The notes beneath the pieces were generated by a model, which saw nothing but the letters and a program-made list of their open reading frames with translations, did no database searches and was not told where the DNA came from. Shown here in pieces: positions 26,652-35,878 of a stretch of DNA of 64,000 nucleotides (position 1 is the first letter of the stretch; every line of letters begins with the position of its first letter). Made by a program: the position numbers and the translations under genes. The DNA is from a bacterium HR37 (GTDB lineage: Bacteria; Desulfobacterota_D; UBA1144; Nemesobacterales; CSP1-2). The stretch is from the NCBI GenBank assembly GCA_002898375.1, contig BEIN01000001.1, positions 124,001 through 188,000 of the forward strand, written 5' to 3'.

Positions 26652-26681
26652 TTGACAGAATTCTATAAAGTATGTTAAAAT
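26652..26681 (+). promoter_or_regulatory. Promoter of the tRNA-tuf operon
   Basis: A consensus TTGACA (26652-26657), a 17- or 18-base spacer and TTAAAAT (26675-26681). Predicted start near 26688, about 75 bases before the first tRNA. It is the strongest -35 in the window, as expected for stable RNA and tuf. Confidence 0.75.
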
Positions 26682-26762
26682 TAACTATTTTACGAGGGTA
26701 CATTTGCCATCCCAGTAGCGATTCAGTGCAGAGGGAAAAACAGGTTATGCTAACTTATAGAA

Positions 26763-26837
26763 GCTGGCGTAGCTCAGTGGTAGAGCAGCTGATTTGTAAT
26801 CAGCAGGTCGGGGGTTCGAATCCCTTCGCCAGCTCCA
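26763..26837 (+). tRNA. tRNA-Thr (anticodon TGT)
   Basis: Acceptor GCTGGCG pairs with CGCCAGC; discriminator T, encoded CCA at 26835-26837. Anticodon stem GCTGA/TCAGC with loop TTTGTAA gives TGT. First of four tRNAs ahead of tuf. Confidence 0.97.
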
Positions 26838-26848
26838 TTTTGCCTTAT

Positions 26849-26931
26849 GGGGAGGTGGCCGAGTGGACAAAGGCAGCAGACTGTAAATCTGCCGGCGCAA
26901 GCCTTCGGAGGTTCGAATCCTTCCCTCCCCA
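26849..26931 (+). tRNA. tRNA-Tyr (anticodon GTA)
   Basis: Acceptor GGGGAGG pairs with CCTCCCC, discriminator A. Anticodon loop CTGTAAA on a GCAGA/TCTGC stem reads GTA. A long variable arm marks a class II bacterial tRNA-Tyr. The CCA end is not encoded. Confidence 0.96.
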
Positions 26932-26962
26932 CTTTCTTGCTGTTAGGCTTTTTTCTAAAAAA

Positions 26963-27036
26963 GCGGGAGTAGCTCAGTTGGCCAGAGCATCAGCCTTCCA
27001 AGCTGAGGGTCGCGGGTTCGAGGCCCGTCTCCCGCT
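26963..27036 (+). tRNA. tRNA-Gly (anticodon TCC)
   Basis: Acceptor GCGGGAG pairs with CTCCCGC, discriminator T, and no encoded CCA. Anticodon loop CTTCCAA on a TCAGC/GCTGA stem reads TCC. Confidence 0.96.
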
Positions 27037-27049
27037 CATGTGTTCTCAG

Positions 27050-27125
27050 GCCCATGTAGCTCAGGAGGCAGAGCACATCCTTGGTAAGGATGAGGTCGGC
27101 GGTTCGAGTCCGCCCGTGGGCTCCA
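27050..27125 (+). tRNA. tRNA-Thr (anticodon GGT)
   Basis: Acceptor GCCCATG pairs with CGTGGGC (one T-G pair), discriminator T, encoded CCA at 27123-27125. Anticodon loop TTGGTAA on a CATCC/GGATG stem reads GGT. It ends 33 bases before tuf. Confidence 0.96.
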
Positions 27126-27158
27126 AAGCTATAGTGCATTAAACAAGGAGGTATAGTT

Positions 27159-28358
27159 ATGGCGAAGCAGAGGTTTGAGAGGAGGAAGCCTCATTTAAAC
27201 ATAGGGACTATAGGGCATGTGGATCATGGGAAGACGACTTTGACTGCTGCTATAACGAGGATACTTGAGAGGAGGGGTATGGCGAAGTTTATACCTTTTG
27301 AGGAGATAGACAAGGCGCCTGAGGAGAAGGAGAGGGGGATAACGATAAACATAGCGCATGTTGAGTATGAGACTGACAAGAGGCATTATGCGCATGTAGA
27401 CTGTCCTGGGCATGCTGATTATGTTAAGAACATGATAACTGGTGCTGCGCAGATGGATGGGGCGATATTAGTGGTTAGTGCTCCTGATGGTCCGATGCCT
27501 CAGACGAGGGAGCACATATTGCTTGCGAGGCAGGTAGGGGTTCCGTATATAGTTGTAGCTTTGAACAAGGTAGATGCTATGGATGATGAGGAGTTATTGG
27601 ATTTAGTTGAGTTAGAGGTTAGGGAGTTGCTTACGAAGTATGGTTTTCCTGGGGATGAGGTACCTGTTGTTAGGGTTAGTGCGTTGAAGGCTTTGGAGTG
27701 TGGGTGTGGGAGGGATGAGTGTAGGTTTTGTGGTGGTATAGTTGAGTTAATGAATGCGGTAGATTCTTATGTACCTGAGCCTCAGAGGGAGGTAGACAAG
27801 CCTTTTTTGATGGCTATAGAGGATGTGTTTTCGATATCTGGTAGGGGTACTGTAGTTACTGGCAGGGTAGAGAGGGGCAGGATAAGGGCTGGTGATGAGG
27901 TAGAGATAGTGGGTTTTAGGGAGACGAGAAAGACTGTAGCTACGAGTATAGAGATGTTTAGGAAGATACTTGATGAGGCTATAGCTGGGGACAATGTAGG
28001 GATATTGTTAAGGGGTATAGGGAAGGATGAGGTAGAGAGGGGTCAGGTGCTTGCTGCTCCTGGGAGTATAACTCCGCACAGGAGGTTTAAGGCTGAGGTT
28101 TATGTGTTGAGGAAGGAGGAGGGTGGTAGGCACACTCCGTTTTTTAGTGGTTACAGGCCTCAGTTTTATTTTAGGACAACGGATGTTACAGGTACTGTTA
28201 AGTTGCCTGAGGGTGTAGAGATGGTGATGCCTGGGGACAATGTGAACATGGAGGTGGAGTTGATTGTGCCTGTTGCTATGGAGGAGAAGCTTAGGTTTGC
28301 TATAAGAGAGGGTGGAAAAACAGTGGGCGCAGGAGTAGTTACAGAGATTATTGAATAA
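27159..28358 (+). CDS. tuf: Translation elongation factor Tu
   Basis: The 399-residue GTPase has P-loop [17 protein letters not shown] and SALKALE in domain 1, then domains 2 and 3. It brings aminoacyl-tRNA to the ribosome. AAGGAGG lies before the ATG. Two oddities stand out. After the G5 motif, residues 181-191 form a C-x-C-x4-C-x2-C insert ([11 protein letters not shown]), which could bind zinc. Codon use is also unlike the neighbours: Arg is nearly always AGG, Ile nearly always ATA, and Phe and His nearly always T-ending, until about 28305, after which AGA, GGA, GCA and ATT appear. This hints at gene conversion between tuf copies or transfer. It is the fifth gene of the tRNA-led operon. 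Confidence 0.98.
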   Translation: MAKQRFERRKPHLNIGTIGHVDHGKTTLTAAITRILERRGMAKFIPFEEIDKAPEEKERGITINIAHVEYETDKRHYAHVDCPGHADYVKNMITGAAQMDGAILVVSAPDGPMPQTREHILLARQVGVPYIVVALNKVDAMDDEELLDLVELEVRELLTKYGFPGDEVPVVRVSALKALECGCGRDECRFCGGIVELMNAVDSYVPEPQREVDKPFLMAIEDVFSISGRGTVVTGRVERGRIRAGDEVEIVGFRETRKTVATSIEMFRKILDEAIAGDNVGILLRGIGKDEVERGQVLAAPGSITPHRRFKAEVYVLRKEEGGRHTPFFSGYRPQFYFRTTDVTGTVKLPEGVEMVMPGDNVNMEVELIVPVAMEEKLRFAIREGGKTVGAGVVTEIIE

Positions 28359-28369
28359 CGAGGTATCTT

Positions 28370-28528
28370 ATGGGAGACAATACAGTTGTAATTGCACTTG
28401 CTTGTAGTGAGTGCAAAAGAAGGAATTACTCAACTAAAAAGAACAGGCAAACGCATCGTGAAAAGTTAGAGCTAAAGAAATACTGTAGGTGGTGTAGACG
28501 TCATACTCTTCATAGGGAAACTAAGTAA
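28370..28528 (+). CDS. rpmG: 50S ribosomal protein L33
   Basis: The 52-residue protein starts [16 protein letters not shown] and ends HRETK. It has CSEC and CRWC pairs, so it is the zinc-binding (C+) form, and the core RNYSTKKNR is family-typical. It sits 11 bases after tuf and 14 bases before tRNA-Trp, the usual place for L33 in many bacteria. An SD-like GAGGTATCTT precedes the ATG. Confidence 0.95.
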   Translation: MGDNTVVIALACSECKRRNYSTKKNRQTHREKLELKKYCRWCRRHTLHRETK

Positions 28529-28542
28529 AATTATTATAATAA

Positions 28543-28616
28543 AGGGCAGTAGCTCAACCAGGTAGAGCACTGGACTCCAAATCCAGCGGTTGGGGGTTCG
28601 AGTCCCTCCTGCCCTG
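28543..28616 (+). tRNA. tRNA-Trp (anticodon CCA)
   Basis: Acceptor AGGGCAG pairs with CTGCCCT; discriminator G, the tryptophan identity base. Anticodon loop CTCCAAA on a CTGGA/TCCAG stem reads CCA. The 3' CCA is not encoded. It lies between rpmG and secE, a common bacterial arrangement. Confidence 0.97.
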
Positions 28617-28634
28617 AATAAAATAGGAAGTAAG

Positions 28635-28838
28635 ATGGAAAGGATAAGAGAGGTTGTGGGAAAACTGGTTCAGTTTTTAAAAGACGTTGAGCTTGAGTTA
28701 AAGCGCATATCATGGCCTCAGTTGCGTGAAACCGTGCGTTCAACGGGTGCTGTAATATTGATCTCTGCTATACTAACTTCTTTTTTAGGGTTTGTAGATT
28801 TTTTATTTTCGTTAATAATTAAGTATATATTGAGTTAA
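28635..28838 (+). CDS. secE: Preprotein translocase subunit SecE
   Basis: The 67-residue product has the conserved cytoplasmic amphipathic segment FLKDVELELKRISWPQ, then one membrane helix (about 39-64). It stabilises SecY in the inner-membrane translocon. The ATG at 28635 follows GGAAGTAAG; a longer frame from 28590 would run through tRNA-Trp and is rejected. It is the short one-helix form. Confidence 0.95.
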   Translation: MERIREVVGKLVQFLKDVELELKRISWPQLRETVRSTGAVILISAILTSFLGFVDFLFSLIIKYILS

Positions 28839-28856
28839 ACGGAGAAAAGATAGCTT

Positions 28857-29414
28857 ATGGCTAAAAGGTGGTATGTGGTTCATACAAATACAGGTTTTGA
28901 GGAGAAGGCCAAGGCCTTTATCGAGGAAAGGGTAAAAGCTGAAGGCCTTGGGGATTTAATTGAGGAGGTTTTGGTTCCTACGGAGACTGTTGTTGAACCA
29001 ACAAAGGGAGGGAAAAAAAAGACTTCGGTTAGGCGGTTTTTCCCTGGATATATCCTGGTAAAGATGGAGCTTAATGAGAAGACATGGCACTTTATACGAA
29101 GCATCCCAAAGGTTATAGGTTTTGTGGGTGGCAAGCTTAAAGAGGGAAAGATAGATCCGGACTCTGTTCCTTATATTGATGAGAAAGAGGTCATGAAGAT
29201 TAAGAAGCAAATAGAAGAGGGTACGCTTAAACCAAAGCCCAGGGTTATGTTTGAGAAGGGTGAGACGATAAAGGTTATCGAGGGGCCTTTTGCCAACTTC
29301 TCCGGTGTTATTGAGGAGGTAAAACCTGAGAAAGGTAGGGTTCAGGTTCTTGTTACCATATTTGGTAGAACAACCCCTATTGAATTAGATTTTAATCAAG
29401 TGGAGAAGATATAG
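28857..29414 (+). CDS. nusG: Transcription termination/antitermination factor NusG
   Basis: The 185-residue product has the NGN domain ([17 protein letters not shown] at the start, [12 protein letters not shown] near 58-70, then [16 protein letters not shown]) and a C-terminal KOW domain ([17 protein letters not shown] near 130-146). It binds RNA polymerase and links it to Rho or the ribosome. It is 18 bases downstream of secE. The long helix between the domains (about 110-125) is normal. Confidence 0.97.
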   Translation: MAKRWYVVHTNTGFEEKAKAFIEERVKAEGLGDLIEEVLVPTETVVEPTKGGKKKTSVRRFFPGYILVKMELNEKTWHFIRSIPKVIGFVGGKLKEGKIDPDSVPYIDEKEVMKIKKQIEEGTLKPKPRVMFEKGETIKVIEGPFANFSGVIEEVKPEKGRVQVLVTIFGRTTPIELDFNQVEKI

Positions 29415-29415
29415 A

Positions 29416-29832
29416 ATGAAAAAGGTAATAGGAGAGATAAAGCTTTTAATCCCTGCTGGTAAGGCTACTCCATCACCTCCCGTTGGTCCTGCACTTGGAC
29501 AGAGGGGGGTAAATATAATGGAATTTTGTAAGGCCTTTAACGCTCAGACGGCAAGGATGGAGGGGCTGCTCCCAGTTATTGTAACGGTTTATGCTGATAG
29601 GTCTTTCTCTTTTGTAATTAAGACACCCCCCGTTTCTTATCTTCTTAAGAAGGCTGCCGGGATTGAAAAGGGATCTGGCCAGGTGCCTAGGGTTAAAGCT
29701 GGAAAGGTCACACGTGAGCAGGTAAGGGAGATAGCCAGTGTGAAGCTTCCAGACCTAAATACCGATGATATTGAAGCTGCAATGCGGATAGTTGAGGGAA
29801 CTGCAAGAAGTATGGGTATAGAAATAGTTTGA
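29416..29832 (+). CDS. rplK: 50S ribosomal protein L11
   Basis: The 138-residue product has the L11 N-domain motif [20 protein letters not shown] and the RNA-binding C-domain ending near [10 protein letters not shown]. It binds the GTPase-centre rRNA. It begins 1 base after nusG, coupled to it, in the standard secE-nusG-rplK order. Confidence 0.98.
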   Translation: MKKVIGEIKLLIPAGKATPSPPVGPALGQRGVNIMEFCKAFNAQTARMEGLLPVIVTVYADRSFSFVIKTPPVSYLLKKAAGIEKGSGQVPRVKAGKVTREQVREIASVKLPDLNTDDIEAAMRIVEGTARSMGIEIV

Positions 29833-29882
29833 ATCGTTTTTAACAAGAGAACCAAAATCCTATTTAAGGAGATAACTTGTAA

Positions 29883-30605
29883 ATGAAGCGAGGGAAAAAA
29901 TATCTGGAAGTCAAGAAGAGGGTTGATCCCCAGAAGGCATATACGGTGGATGAAGCTTTAAAACTCATTGAAGAAACCAAGACCGCAGGTTTTGATGAAA
30001 CCGTAGAGGTTGCTGTTAAGCTTGGAATTGATCCCAGACAGGCTGATCAACAGGTTCGTGGAGCTATAGTTCTTCCGCATGGAATTGGGAAAGACATAAG
30101 GGTATTGGTTTTTGCTAAGGGGGAAAAGGCTAAGGAAGCTATGGAGACAGGTGCTGACTACGTGGGGGCTGAAGAGCTTATAGACAAAATCCTAAAAGAA
30201 AACTGGTTGGAATTTGATGTTGCTATAGCAACACCCGATATGATGAGCTTGGTTGGAAAGCTGGGAAAGATATTGGGCCCAAGAGGTCTTATGCCAAGTC
30301 CTAAGGTTGGAACTGTTACATTCGATGTTGCAAAGGCTGTAAAAGAGGCTAAGGCTGGAAGGATCGAGATAAAGAATGATAAAGGTGGAGTGGTTCATGC
30401 TCCCATTGGAAAAGTCTCATTTGGTTTTGATAAGCTTAAGGATAACTTTCTTGCTTTTATGGACGCACTTCTAAAGATGAAACCTCCTTCCTCTAAGGGG
30501 GCTTTTGTAAGGAAGGTTGTTTTGTCAAATACGATGGGTCCCGGAATAAAAGTTGATATATCAAGCATTCGTGAGGAATTAAAAGGATTTGAGTTGGCAG
30601 CATAA
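29883..30605 (+). CDS. rplA: 50S ribosomal protein L1
   Basis: The 240-residue product contains the family signatures [16 protein letters not shown] and [12 protein letters not shown]. It forms the L1 stalk and in many bacteria represses its own operon by binding the mRNA leader before rplK. A 50-base spacer with AAGGAGAT precedes the ATG; I see no clear L1-site mimic there. Normal length. Confidence 0.98.
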   Translation: MKRGKKYLEVKKRVDPQKAYTVDEALKLIEETKTAGFDETVEVAVKLGIDPRQADQQVRGAIVLPHGIGKDIRVLVFAKGEKAKEAMETGADYVGAEELIDKILKENWLEFDVAIATPDMMSLVGKLGKILGPRGLMPSPKVGTVTFDVAKAVKEAKAGRIEIKNDKGGVVHAPIGKVSFGFDKLKDNFLAFMDALLKMKPPSSKGAFVRKVVLSNTMGPGIKVDISSIREELKGFELAA

Positions 30606-30654
30606 GGCTCTTTTGCCAGTCTCTGTCAAAACTTTGTAAGCAAGAGGTGAATTG

Positions 30655-31182
30655 ATGTTAACAAAGGCTGTAAAACAGGAAATTATCAGGGAGTTTAATG
30701 AGAAGTTCAAATCTGCTCCCTCTCTATTTGTAGTTGAGTACAAGGGGCTTAAGGTAAAGGAGATGGAAGAGCTCAGGAAAAGGCTAAAGAAGGCCAGGGC
30801 TGAGTTCAGGGTGGTTAAGAACAATCTTCTTAAGTTAGCCTCTAGAGGGACAGAGATTGAAAAAGTGCAGAGTCTATTTGAGGGCCCTACAGCTGTAGCT
30901 GTGTGTCAGGAGGACCCTGTATCCGTTTCCAAGATCTTTGTGGAGTCTGCAAAAGAATTACCGGTACTAAAGCTAAAAGGCGGGATTATTGAGGGAAAGG
31001 TTGTTGGTGTAGAGGATATATCCAAGCTATCGGAACTGCCTTCAAGAGAGGTGCTTTTGTCACAGTTTGTGGGGCTTCTTTCAAGTCCTATATCAAATTT
31101 TATATATGTACTTTTAGAACTTCAGAGACATTTGCTCTATGCTTTATACGCCTTGAAAGAACAGAAGGAAAAAAGTGTTTAG
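30655..31182 (+). CDS. rplJ: 50S ribosomal protein L10
   Basis: The 175-residue product has the L10 core (F-V-V-E-Y-K-G-L, R-V-V-K-N-N-L-L, F-E-G-P-T-A-V-A) and a C-terminal helix that carries the L7/L12 dimers. The long helix at the end (FIYVLLELQRHLLYALYAL) may take three dimers as in thermophiles, an inference from length only. ATG 30655 after GAGGTG is preferred to the TTG just before it. A 49-base spacer follows rplA, too short for the classical long rplJ leader. Confidence 0.97.
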   Translation: MLTKAVKQEIIREFNEKFKSAPSLFVVEYKGLKVKEMEELRKRLKKARAEFRVVKNNLLKLASRGTEIEKVQSLFEGPTAVAVCQEDPVSVSKIFVESAKELPVLKLKGGIIEGKVVGVEDISKLSELPSREVLLSQFVGLLSSPISNFIYVLLELQRHLLYALYALKEQKEKSV

Positions 31183-31236
31183 GTGTTTTTAAGTTATCCT
31201 ACCAAAAATAAACGATAGTTTAAGGAGGTTAGAATA

Positions 31237-31632
31237 ATGGCTGAAATTACAAGAGCCGATGTTATATCATACCTTGAGAGAGCTAGTATGCTCGAGATTG
31301 CTGAGTTAATAAAGGAGATCGAGGAAAAATTTGGAATAAAGGCTGCTGCTCCTCAAGTTGCTGTAGTTCCCCAGGCTGGTGGTGTTGCTGGTGGCGAAGC
31401 TAAGGCACAGGAGGCTGAGAAGACAGAGTTTAACGTGGTTCTTAAGGCTGTTGGTGACAACAAGATCCAGGTTATTAAGGTTGTAAGAGAAATAACAGGG
31501 CTTGGCCTTAAGGAAGCAAAGGAACTGGTAGAGGGAGCTCCAAAACCTGTAAAAGAAGGCGTAAAGAAAGAAGAAGCCGAATCCATAAAGAAGAAACTAG
31601 AGGAAGCCGGAGCAACGGTAGAGATCAATTAG
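31237..31632 (+). CDS. rplL: 50S ribosomal protein L7/L12
   Basis: The 131-residue acidic product has an N-terminal dimerisation domain, an Ala/Gly/Pro-rich hinge (about 37-55) and the C-terminal factor-binding domain with [24 protein letters not shown] and [11 protein letters not shown]. It recruits translation GTPases. AAGGAGG lies before the ATG. rpoB follows after 98 bases. Confidence 0.98.
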   Translation: MAEITRADVISYLERASMLEIAELIKEIEEKFGIKAAAPQVAVVPQAGGVAGGEAKAQEAEKTEFNVVLKAVGDNKIQVIKVVREITGLGLKEAKELVEGAPKPVKEGVKKEEAESIKKKLEEAGATVEIN

Positions 31633-31642
31633 GCTGGGTGCA

Positions 31643-31713
31643 AGGTTAGTCAATAGGGCTAGCTTTTGTTGTTTTTGTGTTTTTAATAATTTTGCTTTAA
31701 AAAAATAAGCAAA
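31643..31713 (+). promoter_or_regulatory. rplL-rpoB spacer with two hairpins, possible attenuator
   Basis: The first hairpin pairs AGGTTAG (31643-31649) with CTAGCTT (31659-31665), with two G-T pairs, and is followed by a T-rich tract to about 31684, like a leaky terminator. The second pairs TTTGCTT (31691-31697) with AAGCAAA (31707-31713) and ends exactly where the rpoB SD, GGGGGGA, begins. In other bacteria an attenuator here lowers rpoBC relative to ribosomal proteins; the same role is inferred. Confidence 0.4.
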
Positions 31714-31730
31714 GGGGGGAAGATACTAAG

Positions 31731-34700
31731 GTGAGTCTTGATGGTATAGAGTTAATAAGAAAGAGTTTTTCTAAGATTCCATCTGTACTTCCGATACCGC
31801 ATCTTCTAGAGGTTCAGATTAAATCCTATGAGGATTTTCTCCAAAAAGATGTAAGGCCAGAGGAGAGAAAGGATATAGGGCTTCACAGGGCCTTTAAAAT
31901 GGTTTTTCCTATTGAGGATTATAACCAGAAGGCTTCGCTAGAGTATGTAAGTTATAGATTGGATAAACCAAAGTACGAACCTAGTGAGTGCAGGTTAAAG
32001 GGATACACGTATGTAGCTCCGCTGTATGTAACCTTCCGATTGGTTATATGGGATAATCCTTCAGGTTCTGAAGGGGAACGGACTATAAGGGACGTTAAAG
32101 AGCAAGAGGTGTATTTCGGAGAGATCCCTCTTATGACTCCTAACGGCTCGTTTATAGTAAATGGTACCGAGAGGGTTATAGTAAACCAGCTGCATCGTTC
32201 TCCTGGAGTGTTCTTTGATCAGGTTAAGAGCAAGGACCAGGTTGTGGGAAGGGTTTCTTTTACTGCCCGCATTGTTCCTCAGGATGGAAGATGGCTTGAT
32301 TTTGAGTTTGACTCCAAGGATCTGTTGCACGTTCGTATAGACAGGAAAAAGAAGTTTCTTGTTACCGTGTTACTCAAGGCTCTTGGTTACAGCGCCAAGG
32401 ATATAATGCTTTATTTCTATCCAACTGAAACCGTATATATAGAGTCAGATGGGTTTAAAAAGAGTCTTGACCCAGAGTCAATATCATTTCAAAGGGCAAG
32501 TGCTGATATTTTTGATCCAAAAACCGGTGAGCTTCTGGTAAAGAAGGGAAGAAGGTTTGTAAGAAACATAATAGAGAGGTTGAAGCGGGCAGATATAGAG
32601 AGAATTCCCATTGATCCTGCTGAGTTGATAGGCAGAGTTAGCGCAGAAGATATAGTTGATGAAAGAACGGGGGAGGTTATAGTTAACTTTAACGAGGAGA
32701 TTACGGAAGAGAAGCTGGAAGAGATAAGGTTGAGGGGAATTAAGGAGTTTAAGGTTTTCTACATAGACAATGTGCACGTAGTTGCCTCTCTTAGGAACAC
32801 CCTTCTTGCAGATAAGATCAAGACCCGTGAAGAAGCTATTACAGAGATATACAGAAAATTTAGACCCACTGATCCTCCCACCCTTAGTGTGGCGGAGAGT
32901 TTCTTTGAGAACATGTTCTTCAATCCCGATACTTATAGGCTGTCAAAAGTTGGTCGTATAAAGATAAACCACAAGCTAAATCATGGGGTTTCAGAAGATA
33001 TTCTTACCCTGACCAAGGAGGATATAGTAGAGACGGTAAAATACCTTCTTAATCTCAAGGGTGGAAGAGGAACTGTTGACGATATAGACCACCTTGGTAA
33101 TAGAAGGGTTAGGACTGTAGGTGAGCTTATAGAGGATCGCTTTTATCATGGACTTGAACGATTGGCAAGGTCTGTAAGGGAGAAAATGAGCTATCAGACG
33201 GTTGAGAATCTTATGCCAAGTGAGCTTCTTATTCCCAAGACTGTTATTGCGGTTGTAAAGGAGTTTTTCGCTACAGGTCAGCTCTCGCAGTTTATGGATC
33301 AAACAAATCCGCTGTCTGAGGTAACCCATAAAAGAAGGTTAAGTGCCCTTGGGCCGGGAGGCTTAACTCGTGAGCGTGCGGGGTTTGAGGTTAGAGACGT
33401 TCACTCTTCTCATTACGGAAGGATATGTCCAATAGAGACTCCTGAGGGTCCCAATATAGGTCTTATCTCTAGCCTCAGCACTTACGCAAAGATAAACGAA
33501 TACGGATTTATACAGACCCCTTACAGGGTGGTAAAGAACGGAAAGGTTACAGATGAGATCGTTTACCTTAACGCCCTTGAGGAGGAAAAGTACGTAATAG
33601 CACAGGCAAATGCGCCTCTAGATGAAGAAGGACGTTTCAAATCGGAAATCGTATCTGCAAGGTACAGAGGAGAGTTTTTAATGGTGGAAGCTGAGCGGGT
33701 TCAACTCATGGATGTATCTCCCACGCAGCTTGTCTCTGTTTCTGCCTCTCTTATCCCTTTTCTTGAACACGATGATGCAAACCGTGCTCTTATGGGATCC
33801 AATATGCAACGACAGGCTGTTCCTCTTATACGTACCAGTGCTCCGCTTGTTGGAACCGGGGTTGAAAAGATAGTGGCCAAGGATTCAGGGATTACCGTTG
33901 TTGCAAAAAGAGATGGTATAGTGGAGTATGTCGATGCATCGAGAATTGTGGTAAGGGTAACCGGTGAGGATAGCAATGAGTTAGGTGTTGACATATACAA
34001 CCTTATAAAGTTCCAAAGATCAAATCAAAATACCTGTTGGAATCAAAAGCCCGTGGTCAAGAAGGGACAAAGGGTAAAAGCAGGACAGGTTATAGCGGAT
34101 GGACCTTCAACTGCAAATGGAGAGCTGGCCCTTGGGCAGAATGTTCTTGTAGCCTTTATGCCCTGGGGTGGGTATAACTTTGAGGATGCCATCCTTATAA
34201 GTGAAAGGCTTGTTAGAGAGGATAAATTTACCTCAATTCATATAGAGGAGTTTGAGTGTGTAGCAAGGGAAACCAAATTGGGACGAGAAGAGATTACAAG
34301 GGATATACCAAACGTTGGAGAAGAGCAGCTAAGGAACCTTGATGAAAGCGGTATTGTGAGGATAGGGGTAGAGGTAAAGCCTGGGGATATTATAGTTGGC
34401 AAGATATCTCCCAAAGGTGAAACACAACTTTCTCCTGAGGAGAGATTGCTTAGGGCAATTTTTGGAGACAAGGCTGGTGATGTAAAAGATACATCTTTAA
34501 AAGCAGGACCTGGTGTCTATGGTACGGTAATAGACGTAAAGATGCTTGTATCCAGGGTTGTACAGAAAGATGAGAGGGCAAAGAGCATAGAGGATCTGGA
34601 GATAACAAAGCTCAAGCAGGACAGAGACGATGAGATAAACATATTGATGCAGGATGCCCTCAAGAGAATAAAATCACTTCTGGTAGGAAGGGTTGCTGCT

Positions 34701-35876
34701 GGAAAGTTAACTGTAAACAGAAAAACCATACTTAAAAAGGGAGACAAGATAACCGAGGAGATAATAGACAGTCTTCCTTTTGAAAAACTGGCAGACATAG
34801 CGGTTGAAAGAGGGGAGGCTATAGAATCAGAGGTTCGAAGGATAGTGGAAAGGACCCTGGAACAGGTGGATCTTATAAAGACGGTTTACGATTCCAAGAT
34901 AGCCAAACTTACAAAACCAGATGAGCTTCCGCCTGGTGTTTTAAAGGTGGTAAAGGTATATATAGCTGTAAAGAGAAAGCTTCAGGTAGGGGATAAAATG
35001 GCTGGAAGACATGGGAACAAAGGGGTCGTTTCAAAGATAGTTCCTGAAGAGGATATGCCGTATTTACCTGATGGGACACCGGTGGATATGGTTCTAAATC
35101 CATTGGGAGTTCCTTCAAGAATGAACATAGGCCAGATTCTTGAAACCCATCTTGGGTGGGCTGCAAAAGAGCTGGGACGTCAGCTTAACGAGTACCTGGA
35201 AAGGGAGTTTAGTCCAAATGCGCTTAGAAGAAAGCTGAAAGAGATCTATACCTCAAAGGAGGTAAGACGGCTTATCGATGAGATGAGTGATGAGGATGTT
35301 GTGGAATTTGTAAAAAGGCTTAAAGATGGTATACCCATTGAATCCCCTGTATTTGACGGTGCAAGCGAAAGTGAAATAAAGGAGATGCTTAGACTGGCTG
35401 GACTACCTGAGGATGGAAAGACAATTCTTTTTGATGGACGAACCGGGGAACCTTTTGACCAAAAGGTAGCTGTTGGTGTTATGTATATGTTAAAACTGCA
35501 CCATCTTGTGGAGGAGAAGATACATGCACGTGCTATCGGTCCTTATTCTCTGGTTACTCAACAGCCGCTTGGTGGAAAGGCTCACTTTGGAGGCCAGAGG
35601 TTGGGGGAAATGGAGGTATGGGCGCTTGAAGCCTATGGTGCGGCTTACACGCTCCAGGAGTTCCTTACGGTTAAATCCGATGATGTGAGTGGAAGAACCA
35701 GGATGTTTGACTCTATTGTAAAGGGAGACCTAAACTTTGAACCAGGTCTTCCGGAATCCTTTAAGGTTCTTCAAAAGGAACTCCAGGCTCTTGCTTTGGA
35801 TGTTGAGTTATTAGAGGAAAAAGATTTGAATGAAGAACAGAAGAAGGAATTACAAAAATTAGAGGGAGGAGGGTAA
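31731..35876 (+). CDS. rpoB: RNA polymerase beta subunit
   Basis: The 1381-residue product with a GTG start begins 11 bases after GGGGGGA. It carries the usual landmarks: [16 protein letters not shown], the rifampicin region [12 protein letters not shown] then [25 protein letters not shown], and near the C-terminus [13 protein letters not shown] and [24 protein letters not shown]. The Asp, His and Ser of the rifampicin pocket ([14 protein letters not shown]) look wild-type. It is the second-largest core subunit. rpoC starts 2 bases later. Confidence 0.99.
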   Translation: MSLDGIELIRKSFSKIPSVLPIPHLLEVQIKSYEDFLQKDVRPEERKDIGLHRAFKMVFPIEDYNQKASLEYVSYRLDKPKYEPSECRLKGYTYVAPLYVTFRLVIWDNPSGSEGERTIRDVKEQEVYFGEIPLMTPNGSFIVNGTERVIVNQLHRSPGVFFDQVKSKDQVVGRVSFTARIVPQDGRWLDFEFDSKDLLHVRIDRKKKFLVTVLLKALGYSAKDIMLYFYPTETVYIESDGFKKSLDPESISFQRASADIFDPKTGELLVKKGRRFVRNIIERLKRADIERIPIDPAELIGRVSAEDIVDERTGEVIVNFNEEITEEKLEEIRLRGIKEFKVFYIDNVHVVASLRNTLLADKIKTREEAITEIYRKFRPTDPPTLSVAESFFENMFFNPDTYRLSKVGRIKINHKLNHGVSEDILTLTKEDIVETVKYLLNLKGGRGTVDDIDHLGNRRVRTVGELIEDRFYHGLERLARSVREKMSYQTVENLMPSELLIPKTVIAVVKEFFATGQLSQFMDQTNPLSEVTHKRRLSALGPGGLTRERAGFEVRDVHSSHYGRICPIETPEGPNIGLISSLSTYAKINEYGFIQTPYRVVKNGKVTDEIVYLNALEEEKYVIAQANAPLDEEGRFKSEIVSARYRGEFLMVEAERVQLMDVSPTQLVSVSASLIPFLEHDDANRALMGSNMQRQAVPLIRTSAPLVGTGVEKIVAKDSGITVVAKRDGIVEYVDASRIVVRVTGEDSNELGVDIYNLIKFQRSNQNTCWNQKPVVKKGQRVKAGQVIADGPSTANGELALGQNVLVAFMPWGGYNFEDAILISERLVREDKFTSIHIEEFECVARETKLGREEITRDIPNVGEEQLRNLDESGIVRIGVEVKPGDIIVGKISPKGETQLSPEERLLRAIFGDKAGDVKDTSLKAGPGVYGTVIDVKMLVSRVVQKDERAKSIEDLEITKLKQDRDDEINILMQDALKRIKSLLVGRVAAGKLTVNRKTILKKGDKITEEIIDSLPFEKLADIAVERGEAIESEVRRIVERTLEQVDLIKTVYDSKIAKLTKPDELPPGVLKVVKVYIAVKRKLQVGDKMAGRHGNKGVVSKIVPEEDMPYLPDGTPVDMVLNPLGVPSRMNIGQILETHLGWAAKELGRQLNEYLEREFSPNALRRKLKEIYTSKEVRRLIDEMSDEDVVEFVKRLKDGIPIESPVFDGASESEIKEMLRLAGLPEDGKTILFDGRTGEPFDQKVAVGVMYMLKLHHLVEEKIHARAIGPYSLVTQQPLGGKAHFGGQRLGEMEVWALEAYGAAYTLQEFLTVKSDDVSGRTRMFDSIVKGDLNFEPGLPESFKVLQKELQALALDVELLEEKDLNEEQKKELQKLEGGG

Positions 35877-35878
35877 AC

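Noticed and set aside
26672-27142. Open frame of 156 codons on the plus strand
   Set aside because: It runs through four clear tRNA genes, and its translation is that of tRNA sequence, so it is not coding.
30606-30654. Long L10-type mRNA leader before rplJ
   Set aside because: The spacer has 49 bases, too short for the known L10-L12 leader fold, and no kink-turn pattern is visible.
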